64,000 nucleotides of DNA from Prostheceraeus crozeri (lineage: Eukaryota; Platyhelminthes; Polycladida; Euryleptidae): contig CAJQUW010007092.1 of NCBI GenBank assembly GCA_907163375.1, positions 62,001 through 126,000 of the forward strand, read 5' to 3'. This document shows positions 9,970 to 22,238 of the stretch, piece by piece; position 1 is the first letter of the stretch; every line of letters begins with the position of its first letter. The notes beneath the pieces were generated by a model that worked only from the letters and a program-made list of their open reading frames with translations, was not told the DNA's origin and did no database searches. The position numbers were made by a program, and so were the translations under genes.

Positions 9970-12900
9970 TTATTTAATTTAATTCTTAACTTAAATAATA
10001 ATTAACTTGAACTCTTAATCATTCTTGCTGGCAGATTTATATTTTTGCTAAAACGGATTTTTTACGGATTCATTATGGTCCTCACGCCATCAGCCATCTC
10101 ATATATAAAATCATCATTGCATATGAAATGTAAAATAGAAAAGAAAAATTGAAGTACACAGTTTGTAGACAAATGTCGAAGATATTTTGAATTTAAATAA
10201 TCAGATGAAAAATAATTAAGTGAGGCTGCAGAAAATTCAGAAGAGATGTAGCAATGCATATGAAGATGGCGTGCTAATTCTCCGGTCGGGGTGTGGGTCA
10301 TCTCTACGTCTCCCCCTCTATGCGCACTGGCTCCGATTATTCGGTAATGGAACCGATGAACCGAAACCGTTTTATAACAAAACTGAAGGATCAGGAGTCA
10401 TACATTCTATCAGCAATTGCGCTATCAAATGCAGGACCGTTGCATATGCTGAAACTCATTAATATTTTCCACTTGATGAGGAATTATGCTATTTTGACCA
10501 TTGATATTCGCTCATCCGCGTATTCTGTGGTCACATAACTTAGCTGACTGACGATAAACCACTGAGTGAAGTTGTTCAAAACATTTTCTTCAAAATTTAC
10601 GTATCGTCTGTTTACAGCTGTTACAATGTTCACCAGCAAGGTATAATTTTCTTGTCATTTTCATGCCTGTTAATGACAGACAGAACTAGACCTTTCTGCC
10701 AATAATCCAAACGCTCAATTACTACCACAGCAGGGGTTTGTGAAGAAAAGACAGTGTAAATGCACAATCCCTGTTGCACTCGCCCATTTAAGCGGTCATT
10801 TCATGCAAAACGTTGTTTCCTCATCAGTGTGTCTGCGATAAAATCTTAGTCACTGAAAATAATGACCTCATCTGCTGAGATTTTCAGGTCTCAATGTTCT
10901 TTAATCAATTGAATTACCAGACACTTGATCCTGATAACTAAAATATTCTCTAATTGTCTTGATGCCGTTTAAGATTTGAAGTGCAGCAAGATAGTAAACG
11001 GGAGATGACCAATAACAGAAAGAAATATTTACAAATCGTCCCTACCGACAGCGGTCAATCATGTTCAATCACGTTTGTCGTTAGAATGTCAACAGATTGG
11101 AAAACTTCTATCAGTTAATTGTAAATGGGGCCTTGCCTCATTCTGTCAATAACGGAAAATAGCTGAGGTTATGAAGAATTATGCGGGATATCAGCACTAT
11201 CTTTTGTTAATTCCGTTGCACCATCTGTGATGGTCCAAAAAATTAATCCCTAGTTCGATGGATTTTTCCAATCAATTACTTGGCCCAATTAAATTGCAAA
11301 TGATTTGACCGCATACCTATATAAGTCTGCGGGCGCCTATGGTCTATATACAGTTATATTAATAAATAAAACAAGCTCACAGAAATTGTAAAACACGATG
11401 AATATGATCAAAAATCCAATTTTGGCTTTAGTTTATGTTAATGGAACTACATGCAAAATATAAGGTATTTCCTGATAGCCACTTCAACAGTTCAGCTAGA
11501 CATTGATCTAGATTACAAGATGGATCCTAGGAAGAATTTTTATGTAATTACTGAAACATGCATTTTCTGTTAATTCTGTCTTAGGTGTATAGCCAATTCA
11601 CTTATCGAAAATAATTCACTTTTATATAGTACACTTAGCAGCATCGACCAACTATGTAACTGTGCAGGCCTACCAATGTCAAGGGCATTAAAAGTCGCTA
11701 TTCTTAGGGTATTGCGAATCAAAGCAGTGCGCATGTTCGTTCTACATGCATTTTATGAAGTACAGCATCGGATATTAATGAATATTTATAAGCTTCATAA
11801 AATATATGATTTATTATGATACTTTGTAATTCAATCACATACAACCAACGCACATGCGCTGCATCATTAATAGATTAACGGCAGCGAAGGCAACTTCATT
11901 TTGCTAGGCGACATCCTCATTTGTGAATATTTCATGTATTTTAAGCTAATTAATGAAATACTGAAGTGAGTGCATAATGTGACTCATGAAACCTACTGTA
12001 CTAAATATACACATGATGAAACATTATAACATCACTTCCTTGTTGCGAATCAATTGCTGTCTTTAAGGGCTCACGCATCGCAGTTGTGATATTGTACCTC
12101 ACCCTCCCTCACCCCGCTTTCTCTCTCTCTCTCTGTTTGTGGATATCTTTGTAACTGGACTGGCCAGCACTGTTCATGGTTGCTCGTCTTCCTTACAGCT
12201 GAATTAGTAGATTAAGTAGTCTGTGAATAATACTCAATACATACTGTTAGATGTCGATCTATACATCCCAATGATCATCATCCAACAGTATATAGGATGA
12301 CACTATTTTAATATGGATGACATTCCAATGAGTAGTTGAAGCTTATGCATTTTACTTTCAGTAAACCAAACCACTCTGTCATGTGAATATATCGCAACAA
12401 GATGTTAATGCAAGCTAGATAAACTACAAGGATGAGCTGGCTGACAAAGGGTTTTGAATCGTGGAAGATACAACAAATGTCGAAGATGCCAATCTTCTTG
12501 AAGTACAATGCCTTGATCAGTTAGAATGATCCACAGATTAGCCCACAATTCAATGTGCATGCTTATTATTATTGGGAATGCTAAAAAATGCATAAAAGCA
12601 GTGCAATCCTGTCATGCCCGGAAATTTCCAACTCTGACATAGGGCCCAAATACTGTACATTAATGAATTGCCATTTCTGAATTTTTGGTAAGCCGCAGGA
12701 CGTATGTGCTATAGCTTCGCGTATATAATAAGTGTTCACAAGGCCTTTTGGGAGTCTCTTTTGGGACATCCTTATTTGTCGTGGCATAATCATTTTCTGA
12801 AAAAGGCTAGGCCTATAATAATGTGCTTGTCGTGGTATGCCCGGCAAATGTTCAGTCTGATGAAACTTCTCTCGAAGTCCATGAAAACAGTGTCTGTTAT

Positions 12901-14035
12901 CCTATCAAATGTCAATGAATGGAAAACTACTTCGATGCGTGTAATTGAATTATTATGTACACATGTAAAGTAGTGCATTCAACTTCAGAGGCGTCGTAGA
13001 TCATTCTAAATAGCTAAAAAGCATCATATTTTCATCCTCATCGATTAATGCAAATTAATATGCCCTTGGCTCGATCCCATCAAGGAAACTCCCGGACGCA
13101 AAATAGCCAACATGCTTCCACAATACCACTACCGCAGCGCGACGTAATGGCACATTCACCGAAGAGGCAAATTTTATTACGTGTATTAATGAAATCGATT
13201 TCCCTGATCTGCAAACAATTTTAAAGCACCGTTTCAGGATCTTTCTATCAGTTTGTTCTATCAAGTTTAAGATAGGATCTTGATATCATGGCTTCGATAT
13301 TTTGTCCTCAAAACATTAACTATTAAACGCAGCAAACCCAAAGTGCTGATTTGTGCTTCGTTTTATGATCACAGGCATCATGAATACATGAAATAATCCA
13401 TTGTGATAAAACTTTGAACGTAAATCGAAAGTTTGGCTCCAACTTGTCCTACACGCACCGCCATAAAATCGAATGACAAGTTTTGAGGCAATTCTCGAAC
13501 TTGACATTCTTTTCATAGTTGAATTCAAGTAGACGTGCATTTGAAATGACGGTGAGTACTTCCTACAATCTCAAAACCATTTGGATGAATTGAGTGATCG
13601 AAAATTTTGAAGAGATTTCAGTAAAGGCATCGACAGAATGGTATACCGAGGATGCTTTTAACGCAGTTGTCTGATCTTCCTCTGATGCATTTTTCCAGGA
13701 TACTTTTTGTCGACTGAACCCATGAAATTAGAGATTTTGATTCATGCACATTTGGAATTCCACTAATTTGATTGATGAGTTCAGAAATTCGTCAGATTTG
13801 AAGCATGTTTTCACATGGAGAAAGAATGAGAAAATGTAGTACTTATCTGAAGTAAGCGTCATTATGCAGCCGAAATTCCGGGCATGTATAAAGCCATGGA
13901 ATGTGTTGCCGATGTTGATCGAAAAACTTCAACGTCTGTTTAATCACCGCATAATATAACTAACCTTTGAGAAATTGTTGGGCGCTGACGGTTCCTTACC
14001 TGCTGATTTATGAGACAAGTGGTTCGGTGGCATTC
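9970..14035. other. Intergenic stretch, no gene recognised
   Basis: About 4 kb of AT-rich DNA with short, unrelated frames. 10070-10110 resembles 2262-2300. There is a short (CT)n run at 12118-12136. The overlapping frames at 10220-10538 and 12581-12978 occur on both strands and show no motif. Confidence 0.4.
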
Positions 14036-14044
14036 AGAGTGAAG

Positions 14045-14190
14045 GTGGTGCGGTAGCTCAGTTGTTTAAAGGCCGCGCTTTGGTCAGGAGATGTGCGGAG
14101 GTTCAGGGCACGAATATGCCAGTTGAGGTGCTACAGCTCCTGTCGCTGTTCCCCAACTTGATGAATTTATGTCATTAAAAATAAATTGCA
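14045..14190 (+). mobile_element. tRNA-derived SINE
   Basis: 14050-14062 reads GCGGTAGCTCAGT, a good A box. 14099-14111 reads AGGTTCAGGGCAC, an acceptable B box, about 50 bases later. The non-tRNA body and an A-rich end (ATTAAAAATAAA near 14174) follow. The spacing suits a tRNA with a long variable arm (Leu or Ser type). It is transcribed by pol III if active, and depends on a LINE for movement. Confidence 0.5.
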
Positions 14191-14814
14191 ACTAATTTTG
14201 GGTAAGCAGTCAATTAATTACAATTTCGGCAGGAATTTTGATTTATTAAGTTTGCAGTTGCTTCTCTTTTTCCGAGGGGGACATTAAGTAATAGCAGACT
14301 TCTGGTATACATTTTCCGCTCAGCTAATTAGACTGGGGGGAGAGAATATCATGGCACAGCTAATACATGTATGCCATCAAAGTCTATATTCATTGGCTTG
14401 CATGAGTAGCTTCCGTATTGCATGACATTATGGAAGCATTGTGATAGCTTGCTTAGGCCTAACTCAGATTCCGAGTGTTCGATGACTGTCTTCTTTAATG
14501 TGAAGCCTCATTTCGGTGAATTACAACTTTATAATAGTCTGCAAAGGGATTATAAAAAATTAACTACTGTAGATTTCAAGTGATTCATGTCAATTAATTG
14601 ATTGCTCATGAATGCAAGTTTCAATTGATTGATTGGAATCAGCGATTAAATTGCAAGCAAGCTTTATTAATCCCTGGTTCGTACTCATGGGTAGCCCTTT
14701 GCTGTCTGCATGTATACGTAATACCTGTACACATAGCACTGTCATAACTCATACTTTACTTTCACTATGGCTATATCCGCTCAGCGTCTTATTCTCCATC
14801 TCGACCACTAGTCT

Positions 14815-15140
14815 CCAGTGCGCGCTTATTCGCGATAAATTCCCAAGTGTGATCGCAGCTATTTTCGCGCTCAAAATTATTGTGATCAAGCGCGAATTAT
14901 AGCGCGATTCGTACTCGAACAAACACGAACTATTGCGATTCAAATGAGCTCCCACTTAAAAAGGCCACATTCAATAGCTAATCGCATTTGTAAACCAACT
15001 CGTGCGAATGAGCACGCACCGCTCAACTGATTTACTGCACGCGATCCGCAACATATAGACGCGTTCCTGCGCGATTGCAGTTAATTTGTTGTACATCGAG
15101 CGCCAAATTGATCGCCTGACCGCGAATTGAAAACAAGCAC
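14815..15140. other. CpG-rich patch in AT-rich surroundings
   Basis: The words CGCGA, GCGCG and TCGC recur more than a dozen times over about 320 bases, including the palindrome-like pair AGCGCGAATTATAGCGCG at 14884-14902. The short frames here do not look like protein. It could be a decayed transposon end, an unmethylated regulatory patch, or a recently inserted element. Confidence 0.3.
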
Positions 15141-15293
15141 GATTTTCATCATGGAATACCTCCAGGTGTTCCATGATTATTGCAGGTGCTCCACATTATC
15201 ACAATGTGAGCGCATGGATTCATAACATAATTGTTAGAGCAATGCTGTTTGTTGATTTAGTTGATTGATTGTTCACCACTTCCAAATTCAATC

Positions 15294-15645
15294 ATTTGAG
15301 ATTTGGAATTAGCAAGCTAGTTAAATTTCTACGGACATTCATTAAATATCACTTAAGCACACTACCGGTAAATCGCCCAAGTTAGTGCGCCTGTAATAAT
15401 TAATATCTTACTGCCTACAATAATAATAATCATAATAAATTTGAAACAAATTTAATAATAAATATAATATTAATAAAAGGAGAAAAGTGAATTTGAGATT
15501 TACAAGACACATCTATTGAGCATTTAGACAGCATTTATTAATTATTACAGGCCCACTAACAGGCGATTTGCCAGTAGTGTGTTTAAAGTGATATTTAATG
15601 AATGCCCGTAGAAATTCTCTAGCTTGCTAATTGCAAATCTCAAAT
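15294..15645. mobile_element. Inverted-repeat (MITE-like) element, ~110 bp arms
   Basis: The left arm 15294-15405 is the inverse complement of the right arm 15537-15645 at roughly nine positions in ten. Shared words include ATTCATTAAATATCACTT and CTGTAATAATTAAT. The outer ends start ATTTGAGATTT. The 130 bp spacer is AT-rich with an AATAAT tract. No open frame and no clear target duplication were found, so the ends may extend or have eroded. It lies about 50 bp left of the 15693-15793 repeat. Confidence 0.6.
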
Positions 15646-15692
15646 TTACCCGGGCATGGCTGCAACTTTAAATAGGTAGTTGTGTCGATGTT

Positions 15693-15793
15693 GAGAGATG
15701 TGAACTAGGCATGCTGATGATTCCTGATATTGGATGAAATGGCAGCTATTCATGTCTGTTTCCAGTATTTGACTGAGGATGCAACTATTTACA
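15693..15793 (+). repeat. Dispersed repeat, copy 1 (hammerhead-bearing)
   Basis: About 100 bp here matches the minus strand of 21402-21494 at roughly 85-90 percent of positions. The longest exact shared run is about 38 bases, from the end of the upstream stem across the hammerhead-like core. Homology fades at both sides, so this is a short dispersed unit rather than part of a long duplication. Confidence 0.75.
15702..15762 (+). ncRNA. Candidate type I hammerhead ribozyme
   Basis: In order: stem I 5' strand GAACTAGGCATG (15702-15713); core CTGATGA (15714-15720); stem II region with TCC/GGA pairs and a 7-base loop (15721-15735); core GAAA (15736-15739); a stem III that folds as ATGG/CTAT around CAG (15739-15749); cleavage triplet ATT ending at 15750; and stem I 3' strand CATGTCTGTTTC (15751-15762). 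Stem I pairs at 11 of 12 positions, two of them G-U. The weak point is a T-T mismatch where stem II normally closes with G-C. The short stem III is the form known in retroelement and retrozyme hammerheads. Activity is an inference. Confidence 0.5.
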
Positions 15794-17007
15794 TTCAATC
15801 ATTTCTTTGTGTGACTTCAATTTCAACAAATAAATTGATCTTGTTTTTAGTTTCAATTAATTGATTGCTCTGAAATCTCAGTTTCAATAAATCACGAATC
15901 CTTGGTGGTCTGAAGAAATGAAGTCGTCCTTTAGGAGTCGGTGAAATTCGGACATGCCGCCACATTTGTGAAGCAGTCTTTGAAGTTGTGAAGTCAAAAA
16001 CATTTCAATACACTTCTTGAAGCCAAATCAGTTCGAAATTCATTTGCATCAGACTGGAATTCTTCTTCACGCTCTTCTAACCACCGGTATTTCACAGGAA
16101 ATTCCTCAGTTGTTCGTGACTCACTACTCGAACTTTATCAATCACACGTCGACCACGCCCCTGCATCAATCAAGACTTGAATTTCCTGGAATCGCTTCGA
16201 ATACTCTTCCTTTACGTGTCTGAATGACCCGAGTGCACGAAAGCATTGATTGGATGGCAGACAAACTGTTCTCTGCTAATGAATATGTTTCAAAATCTTG
16301 AAGTGAATAAAAACAATTCCATTGCACGAAGCGCACTTAAAAGTTTCAGCGTGAAATCCTCGTGGCTTGTAAACCATTTTGTATTTTCCGGTCGCTTCGG
16401 TGAGGGTGAAAGATTAATGGCATTTGGAAAGCGAGAAGAGGAATTTGCAAAATTGGATCTATCACTCTAAAACGCGTGGAATTGCGGTGACATCGCCGCC
16501 CTCATTGTCGGGATCCGGTAAAAATATTGTCTACACACCCAAACGGAAGAATTGATGCAACTTGGCAAGTTCATGATGAGAGAGGATGACCTGAATGTTT
16601 CCAATACAATCAGCCGGGTATTCGCTAATGGGCAGTGTCCGAGCAAGAAAAGCCGTTATAGGGGCGTGTTTGAGCATCATTGACCAGGAGGGACCCTCTG
16701 AAATTCCGGTAATTTCCATATTCCAATCCATCAGTGATGGAAATGCTAGAAGTAAAGAAACTGTCCGAGTTATATTTATCAAAGACATTTGAAATGATTG
16801 TGCAAGTCCTCTTCCTCTTATAAGTGATTTTTAAGGATCTGCGCTGAATCATTTCAACAGACCGGGAGTCGGGCACGGGCTGCCAATTTAAAGGAATATT
16901 TCCCTTGATAATGATAAAGTGTTTATATTTCAAAATGACAATCGATGTAAAAAACAAATCATTGATGGCATGAAGGCAAGAAGATTCCAAAAGATAAGTT
17001 ACAGATG

Positions 17008-17390
17008 TCAGATGGTAAGATGATTGAATTCATAATTCACAAGCGAAGTTACGAAAGGTAAAAAGTGTTCTTGCGTCAGAGTGATCTGCAGAGACAGGCA
17101 CGATAGTATGTCTGCATTCGCGGAGAAATATGATTGTTCAGAACCTATATTTTCTTCGATTCGAAAGAAAAGACACTCGCTGATTGATTCAGTACGAAAT
17201 TGAACTTCAATCTTTCTACAACGGCATTTTCTCGTGATGGTACTTCCAGGATAAATATTACATATTTTTCGGTGGGCACGGTTGTCGAGACGTTGTAGTT
17301 TACGAATATGAGTTTTCTTCAGACCAACGAATATAGGGCATACATATTCCAAAAGACACCTAGTCAGTGATGCGTATGCTCGATGAAGTT
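17008..17390 (-). pseudogene. LINE reverse transcriptase C-terminal fragment
   Basis: Read on the minus strand, the frame gives L-T-R-C-L-L-E-Y-V-C-P-I-F-V-G-L, then H-I-R-K-L-Q-R-L-D-N-R-A. This is the well-known segment after the reverse transcriptase fingers and palm of CR1/Jockey-like LINEs (L-L-x-Y-x-x-P-V-W-x-G-L ... L-Q-R-x-Q-N-R-A). Further on, L-T-Q-E-H-F-L-P-F-V-T-S-L-V-N resembles the R-T-x-R-x-x-N-S-F-x-P block. The frame ends at 17008, and the catalytic core is absent because the element is cut off near 17390, just before a G-rich patch. The minus-strand frames at 16531-16990 may be its worn 3' region. Confidence 0.55.
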
Positions 17391-17449
17391 TTTTTGGGGG
17401 GACTTTGGGGGGCTTTTTGAGTTTTTTAATATATTTATTCTTTTGTCGG

Positions 17450-20105
17450 CTTTGCAGTATACCATATCAATATGCATCTTCCAATACTATAACTTGACAC
17501 TTCTTTTGCATTGCGTTGATGTTCGGTGATAATTTAATAGTTTAATTTGCTCGGCTTGCAATCATGTCTATCATGTTAGACATTGATAGTTAGGATAAGC
17601 TTTCCTGACGCGTGCATCATCTTCTCCCAAAGAATAATCTGTCATTGTATTCAAATACTGTACCAGCACGTTAGTCACAGAACAAATCATGAAAACGATT
17701 TCTGTGAAATATGAGATAATTTTCACAGTATTGCCGGGATGAGCTGTTGATAACATGGCCGTATTTCCTTTGCGAGCGAGAGTTATAACGACGTTTAGAA
17801 AGGGAAGCGCGCGTTTTCACATTTCGAATTACGCATGAATATCTACACTCGCTCTATTCATCAGAAGTTGCATTTATCTGATGGTTATGCATGTAAACTA
17901 ATGAATGCTCAGATCTTAAGCATCTTGAGCTAACCTTGAAATACGACAATTGATCATTAAGGTTTTCCAGTAATGTTGCAATTGTATTCAAATGATTAAT
18001 AATTTCAAGTTGAGTGGAATCGAAGAGTGGAAAACTGCACTGGGTCGAAGAATCCAGCCAAATTCTCACTCCGCATTTCAAAAAGGAAGATTACACAAAA
18101 CTTGACTCTTTGACACTTTTCAGCTTTTCACGAAATGCGATGTCATAGATTGTTCAGTTAATTAATATACAGATTTAATAATAATGTTACAGACAAGCTG
18201 CGAAATTTGTCCATCAACTAATGTTGATATTCTTCGGCAAGGGAACACTCTGTTAAGGAACGATTCACAGCTATGAAAGGAAATATGGAAAAGAATTACA
18301 TTATGCGACTTTTGTAACCGAAACGATGAGGTCAAAATGTTACATCAGAATATCGTTTCTCATTCCTTTTGTCTATTTTCAACTTATTTAAAGACAGAAT
18401 GCTGCGAAACAATTGCGGTTGGTGATAACTTATTGATGAAATATATCAATTGCTTTTGTTACCGCAAATCTTCTAATGATGTAATGACTCACAAGATCAA
18501 ATTCTTTCAAGTATTGTCTTTGAGACTCATCCGAGACATTTCAGCGCATCTAACTTCATTGGAGTTCTGAAATAAGTCAAATAGAGTGAGGAAATTTCAG
18601 TGACAGTGATATTTTTTTGGACACTTGTTTGGTGCAAGGAGTGTTTGAAAATTTTGGTTATCGTATTAGCTCCTTTTAATTTACTGTCTATACTCGTACA
18701 TTGTAAACGTAGTAAACTATGAAAAATTCATGTGAAGCTTCTTGAATTGCTACATTTGGTTAAACTTCTACAACACGATGATCATTGTGTGATGAACTTG
18801 TTTTAAATTTACGAATCCTTTTAGGCAAATCTTGTTGAAGGAATGATCTAATGTTTTGATGAATTATCTAACAGTCGGTCTATGTCGTCTATGTTAAGTT
18901 GCTGGATGCAGAAAGTACCTGTCTTTTTCTGCTCCAGTGTTATGCAAATTTACGAACACTCATGACCATGTTGTTAATGAGTACAGGCATTACTCTCAAG
19001 TTTCATCTTTTGCATTTGCAGTCACATTTCAACAATGACATTGAAACGTAGACTCGAAGATTAAACTTGCAGGAGTGGCACTTAATGGGAGCAATATTAT
19101 CCGCATTATCTCTAATGCCTGGTCGCTGCATCGTTTCTGGCAGCAGTTGTGACTTCGACGCTTCGTCCGTCGCCACTGTGACTTCGTCCGGTGGTTGACG
19201 TTGATGGAAAATCAGAAAGCATAGTCACCGTGAGACAGTCGACAAAATCCAAGCATGATGCACCACTGACTTGCCCACGAGAAGAAGGAATTTTTAATTG
19301 AAATATGAGTATTCCTCTTCTACTTCGTTCGGATAAAATGCTGCAGTGTCGAAAGCAAGTATTTCAAGCAATTGGGACCGGTGACATAGCAGACGCGATT
19401 AATGAAAATGAATGAAAACATCTATAATCTACATTTCAGCGAAAACCAAGTCAAATTTAGATACAATCACAGTTCATCAGAAATCTCTGTGACTGCCCGT
19501 GATGTGTGTGGAATGATGGCTTTATGGCAGCCGATGTTTCTATCACTTTCTGAAGTCGTTGAAACCATCACAGACTGGACACAATTCGGTCATGATGCAG
19601 AAATTCACAGGTCATAAATGCCATCTAAATAGAAATTCTGTTTGTTGTAGAAATCTCCAAATATCAACAGATTACAGTTATTGGCTTCAAGCTTGCTTCT
19701 ACAGAACATGGTGTGAGAGACATTGCGATTCTTATCAGGATTCTCCTGCGAATCATGCTTTTACATAACATTTCCCACCTTGTAGCCTTTCCCCGTGTTA
19801 GATATATCCAAAAATGTACTTCATGTTTGCTGATTAGATGCATTTCTTGTACCTGGTTGCATTTTGAAAATGTTTATTTGAATTACAGAAATTAACCAAT
19901 CACTTATTAATCTCAATAATGATTTGTAATATGCTTTCAACACAGGAATGCGGAGTCAAGACTTTATCTTTCGGAGCTCTGAAAAAATAGGACTTCAACT
20001 CTGGCCAACATTATCTCGATTAACTAAATTTTGAGTAATTGAGTAACGGCTTTGCATCAATCCTTAAGTTAATGAAGCAAGATCAAAATAGGCTTCGTCT
20101 TCTAT
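17450..20105. other. Intergenic stretch, no gene recognised
   Basis: AT-rich sequence with short frames only. At 19145-19200 the word TGTGACTTCG occurs twice in a CpG-richer patch. Nothing else is distinctive. Confidence 0.4.
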
Positions 20106-20117
20106 CGGCTCTACAAT

Positions 20118-20840
20118 CAGGGCTGGAAGCGGGCATGGGCTTTGGGCGGGCCGTGCACGGGCCTGACATGTCTAGTACCCAGGCCGATATTTATTATGTC
20201 TGAAATTTGAAATATCTTCCTAAATTGATCATTTTCATACGGTGGGTTATCAACTTAGTTCTTGAACAATAATTTGAAATGAATGCTGGCACATGACGAA
20301 ATAGTCGTAAATATGCCTTCTCAACCGGAAACAGCAATCGATAGACGAATAGCAAATAACATTTCGTAAGAATTTTGGTCAAAAGAGTCGATTGAATATT
20401 TAGTTCAACCTTTGATTTGATGACCTCACTTTTCAAACAGGCTTTCTGTCTTCAGTGAAATTCGTTTTCACAGCTTTAACCTAAATATAGCGAACAACAA
20501 CGGCAGCTCTGGGTACATTAAATAAGATCCCATTCTTTTGTGATAGACAAAAGCGTTATACATGTACAACATGTGAAAAGCAACAGATGAAACTTCACTA
20601 TGTGTTGAATGTTCAAAAATCCATCTTACTGCTCAACAGTTATCAATTTATTTGCAAATGGTACCCTAAAGCATTCGATCATGTAATCAGTAATTAGATT
20701 TTTGGAATGATTCTTTAGGCGATTTCACTCAACTAACATAATTGATATCTTCATCAAGGATGGCAAAGTGATCAAATGATACAATTTCTCACCCGCGCCC
20801 AGATGCCCGGGTCGAAAAAAGCAGCCCGGCTCCAAGTCTG
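20118..20840. mobile_element. Non-autonomous hAT-type element
   Basis: It is flanked by identical 8 bp duplications TCTACAAT (20110-20117 and 20841-20848), the target length of hAT transposons. It begins CAGGGCTGGAAGC and ends with sequence whose complement begins CAGACTTGGAGCC, so it has the CAG...CTG ends of the superfamily with imperfect inverted repeats. The terminal 60 bases on each side are rich in GGGC and GCCCGGG words, while the interior is AT-rich. It is 723 bp long. No transposase is present, and the internal frames show no BED finger or hAT dimerisation region. It would need a transposase from elsewhere. Confidence 0.75.
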
Positions 20841-21093
20841 TCTACAATGTCGCATTATATCCATTGAGTTTCATGTAATTTAAGGAAAACAAATCAATGA
20901 CTTCCATGTTCAAATTGATTTATTGACTTCGTTGGTTTCTAGCTCGCATATAGCCAACATTGTTTGTGATATTTTCAAGTGATTTTCAAGTCAGCGTATG
21001 GTGGATGGAGCAAGACAGTGATCTCGACCATCAGAAGAATTATTCGCGTCTCTTCATTGCAACATCTCCACAAGTGGAATGTTTGGATGCCTA

Positions 21094-21122
21094 CAGGGCG
21101 AGTCAAATTAAATGGCCCTATT
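21094..21122. repeat. Tc1/mariner-like terminal sequence (copy 1)
   Basis: After TA (21092-21093) the sequence runs CAGGGCGAGTCAAATTAA and on to GGCCCTATTT. It is nearly identical to 29036-29066 and in the same orientation. TA followed by CAGG and a conserved 30 bp is how Tc1/mariner ends look. No opposite end was found, so this is a solo or truncated end. Confidence 0.4.
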
Positions 21123-21401
21123 TACCTATTAGCAAATAGATAACATTGAATTCGGCAGAGACAAGAAAACGGTCCCTAGGGGAAGGACTAATCACGAGTG
21201 CACCTTTCTAAACCATGTATTCTGACCATAAGACGGCTTGGAACCCAGCGTGCTTTGATCGGTTTTATAAATGTCAAGGTATACGAACACAATGTAGATA
21301 TCAGTAATTAAGAAAATAGACCTATCTGCCATAAATCGTCTATTGAATTTTCACACGAGGTGTCGCAGGCCCTGCTGCGTAGATAGAGTAATTAAATATT
21401 G

Positions 21402-21494
21402 AGTTGCATCCTTAGTTAAAAAATGGGAACAGACTTGAAGAGCTGCCATTTCATCCAATATCAGGAATCATCAGCAGGCCTAGTTCACATCTCT
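21402..21494 (-). repeat. Dispersed repeat, copy 2 (hammerhead core kept)
   Basis: This is the inverse copy of 15693-15793. The core CTGATGA (21474-21468), the TCC/GGA stem and GAAA are unchanged. The outer stem has accumulated more mismatches (about nine of twelve pairs remain) and the stem III base next to the cleavage triplet no longer pairs. It is therefore a less convincing ribozyme than copy 1. Confidence 0.7.
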
Positions 21495-21970
21495 ACGTCA
21501 CATAATGGCTGCAGTTCGAAAATTACATTGCAGAAATGCATAATTGTTGATGGTTGAATACTTATTGAATAGTTATGAAATGCATTAGAATTACATGTAT
21601 TAAATTCAGTATTGAAAGTTTGACTTTTGAATGTCATTATCTCACTACTTACAAAACAGTAATAACATTTGTGTGATCTTTACTGACAAAAGGCCTTAGA
21701 TCAACCCACTTTAGACATAATTGATGCTTTCTTTTAACATTGTGCTGGGATGGCTTTAGCATATAAAGCATACCACACTTGAAATAACACACGAAAAGCA
21801 TACAACTATATACAGAAATATACCAAAAAATATTTTGGTATGCATCCTTCGTGTATGATTAGTATTGAGCGATTTACAGTGCATGCGCGGGCAGTTATTA
21901 TTACATATCTTGGCAGTTATCTTCGCACCCTTAACTTTCTGCGATAGCCGACATTTATCCAAAAATAAAT

Positions 21971-22209
21971 TGTGAGCGTGTTGTATTTCTAATTCTCTGT
22001 TGTTCACTGTCTTAGGACATAGCAATCCGACTCTCGACCGCATGCCTGACATCCTATTATCAAGTGTTCTGGTGACGTTTCATGATAATAACATTTCATT
22101 ATTGTGCATGTTTCGTGAGTTGTTTTATGCCATTGTTATACAGGTATAAATATCCACGTCTGCAAATAAAGTGCGTCTTTGCTATTTGGAATTCGCGTTT
22201 TTACTTACA
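21971..22209 (+). repeat. 5' LTR
   Basis: 239 bp, starting TGTGAGCG and ending CTTACA, identical to the 3' LTR. It contains TATAAATA near 22145 (a likely core promoter) and AATAAA near 22166 (a likely polyadenylation signal). Confidence 0.9.
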
Positions 22210-22238
22210 AGCTATCACGGCCGTTTGTCTTGCTGAAC

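Noticed and set aside
10830-10850. CTGATGAGGAAAC on the minus strand as a hammerhead
   Set aside because: There is no room for stem II between the two core blocks.
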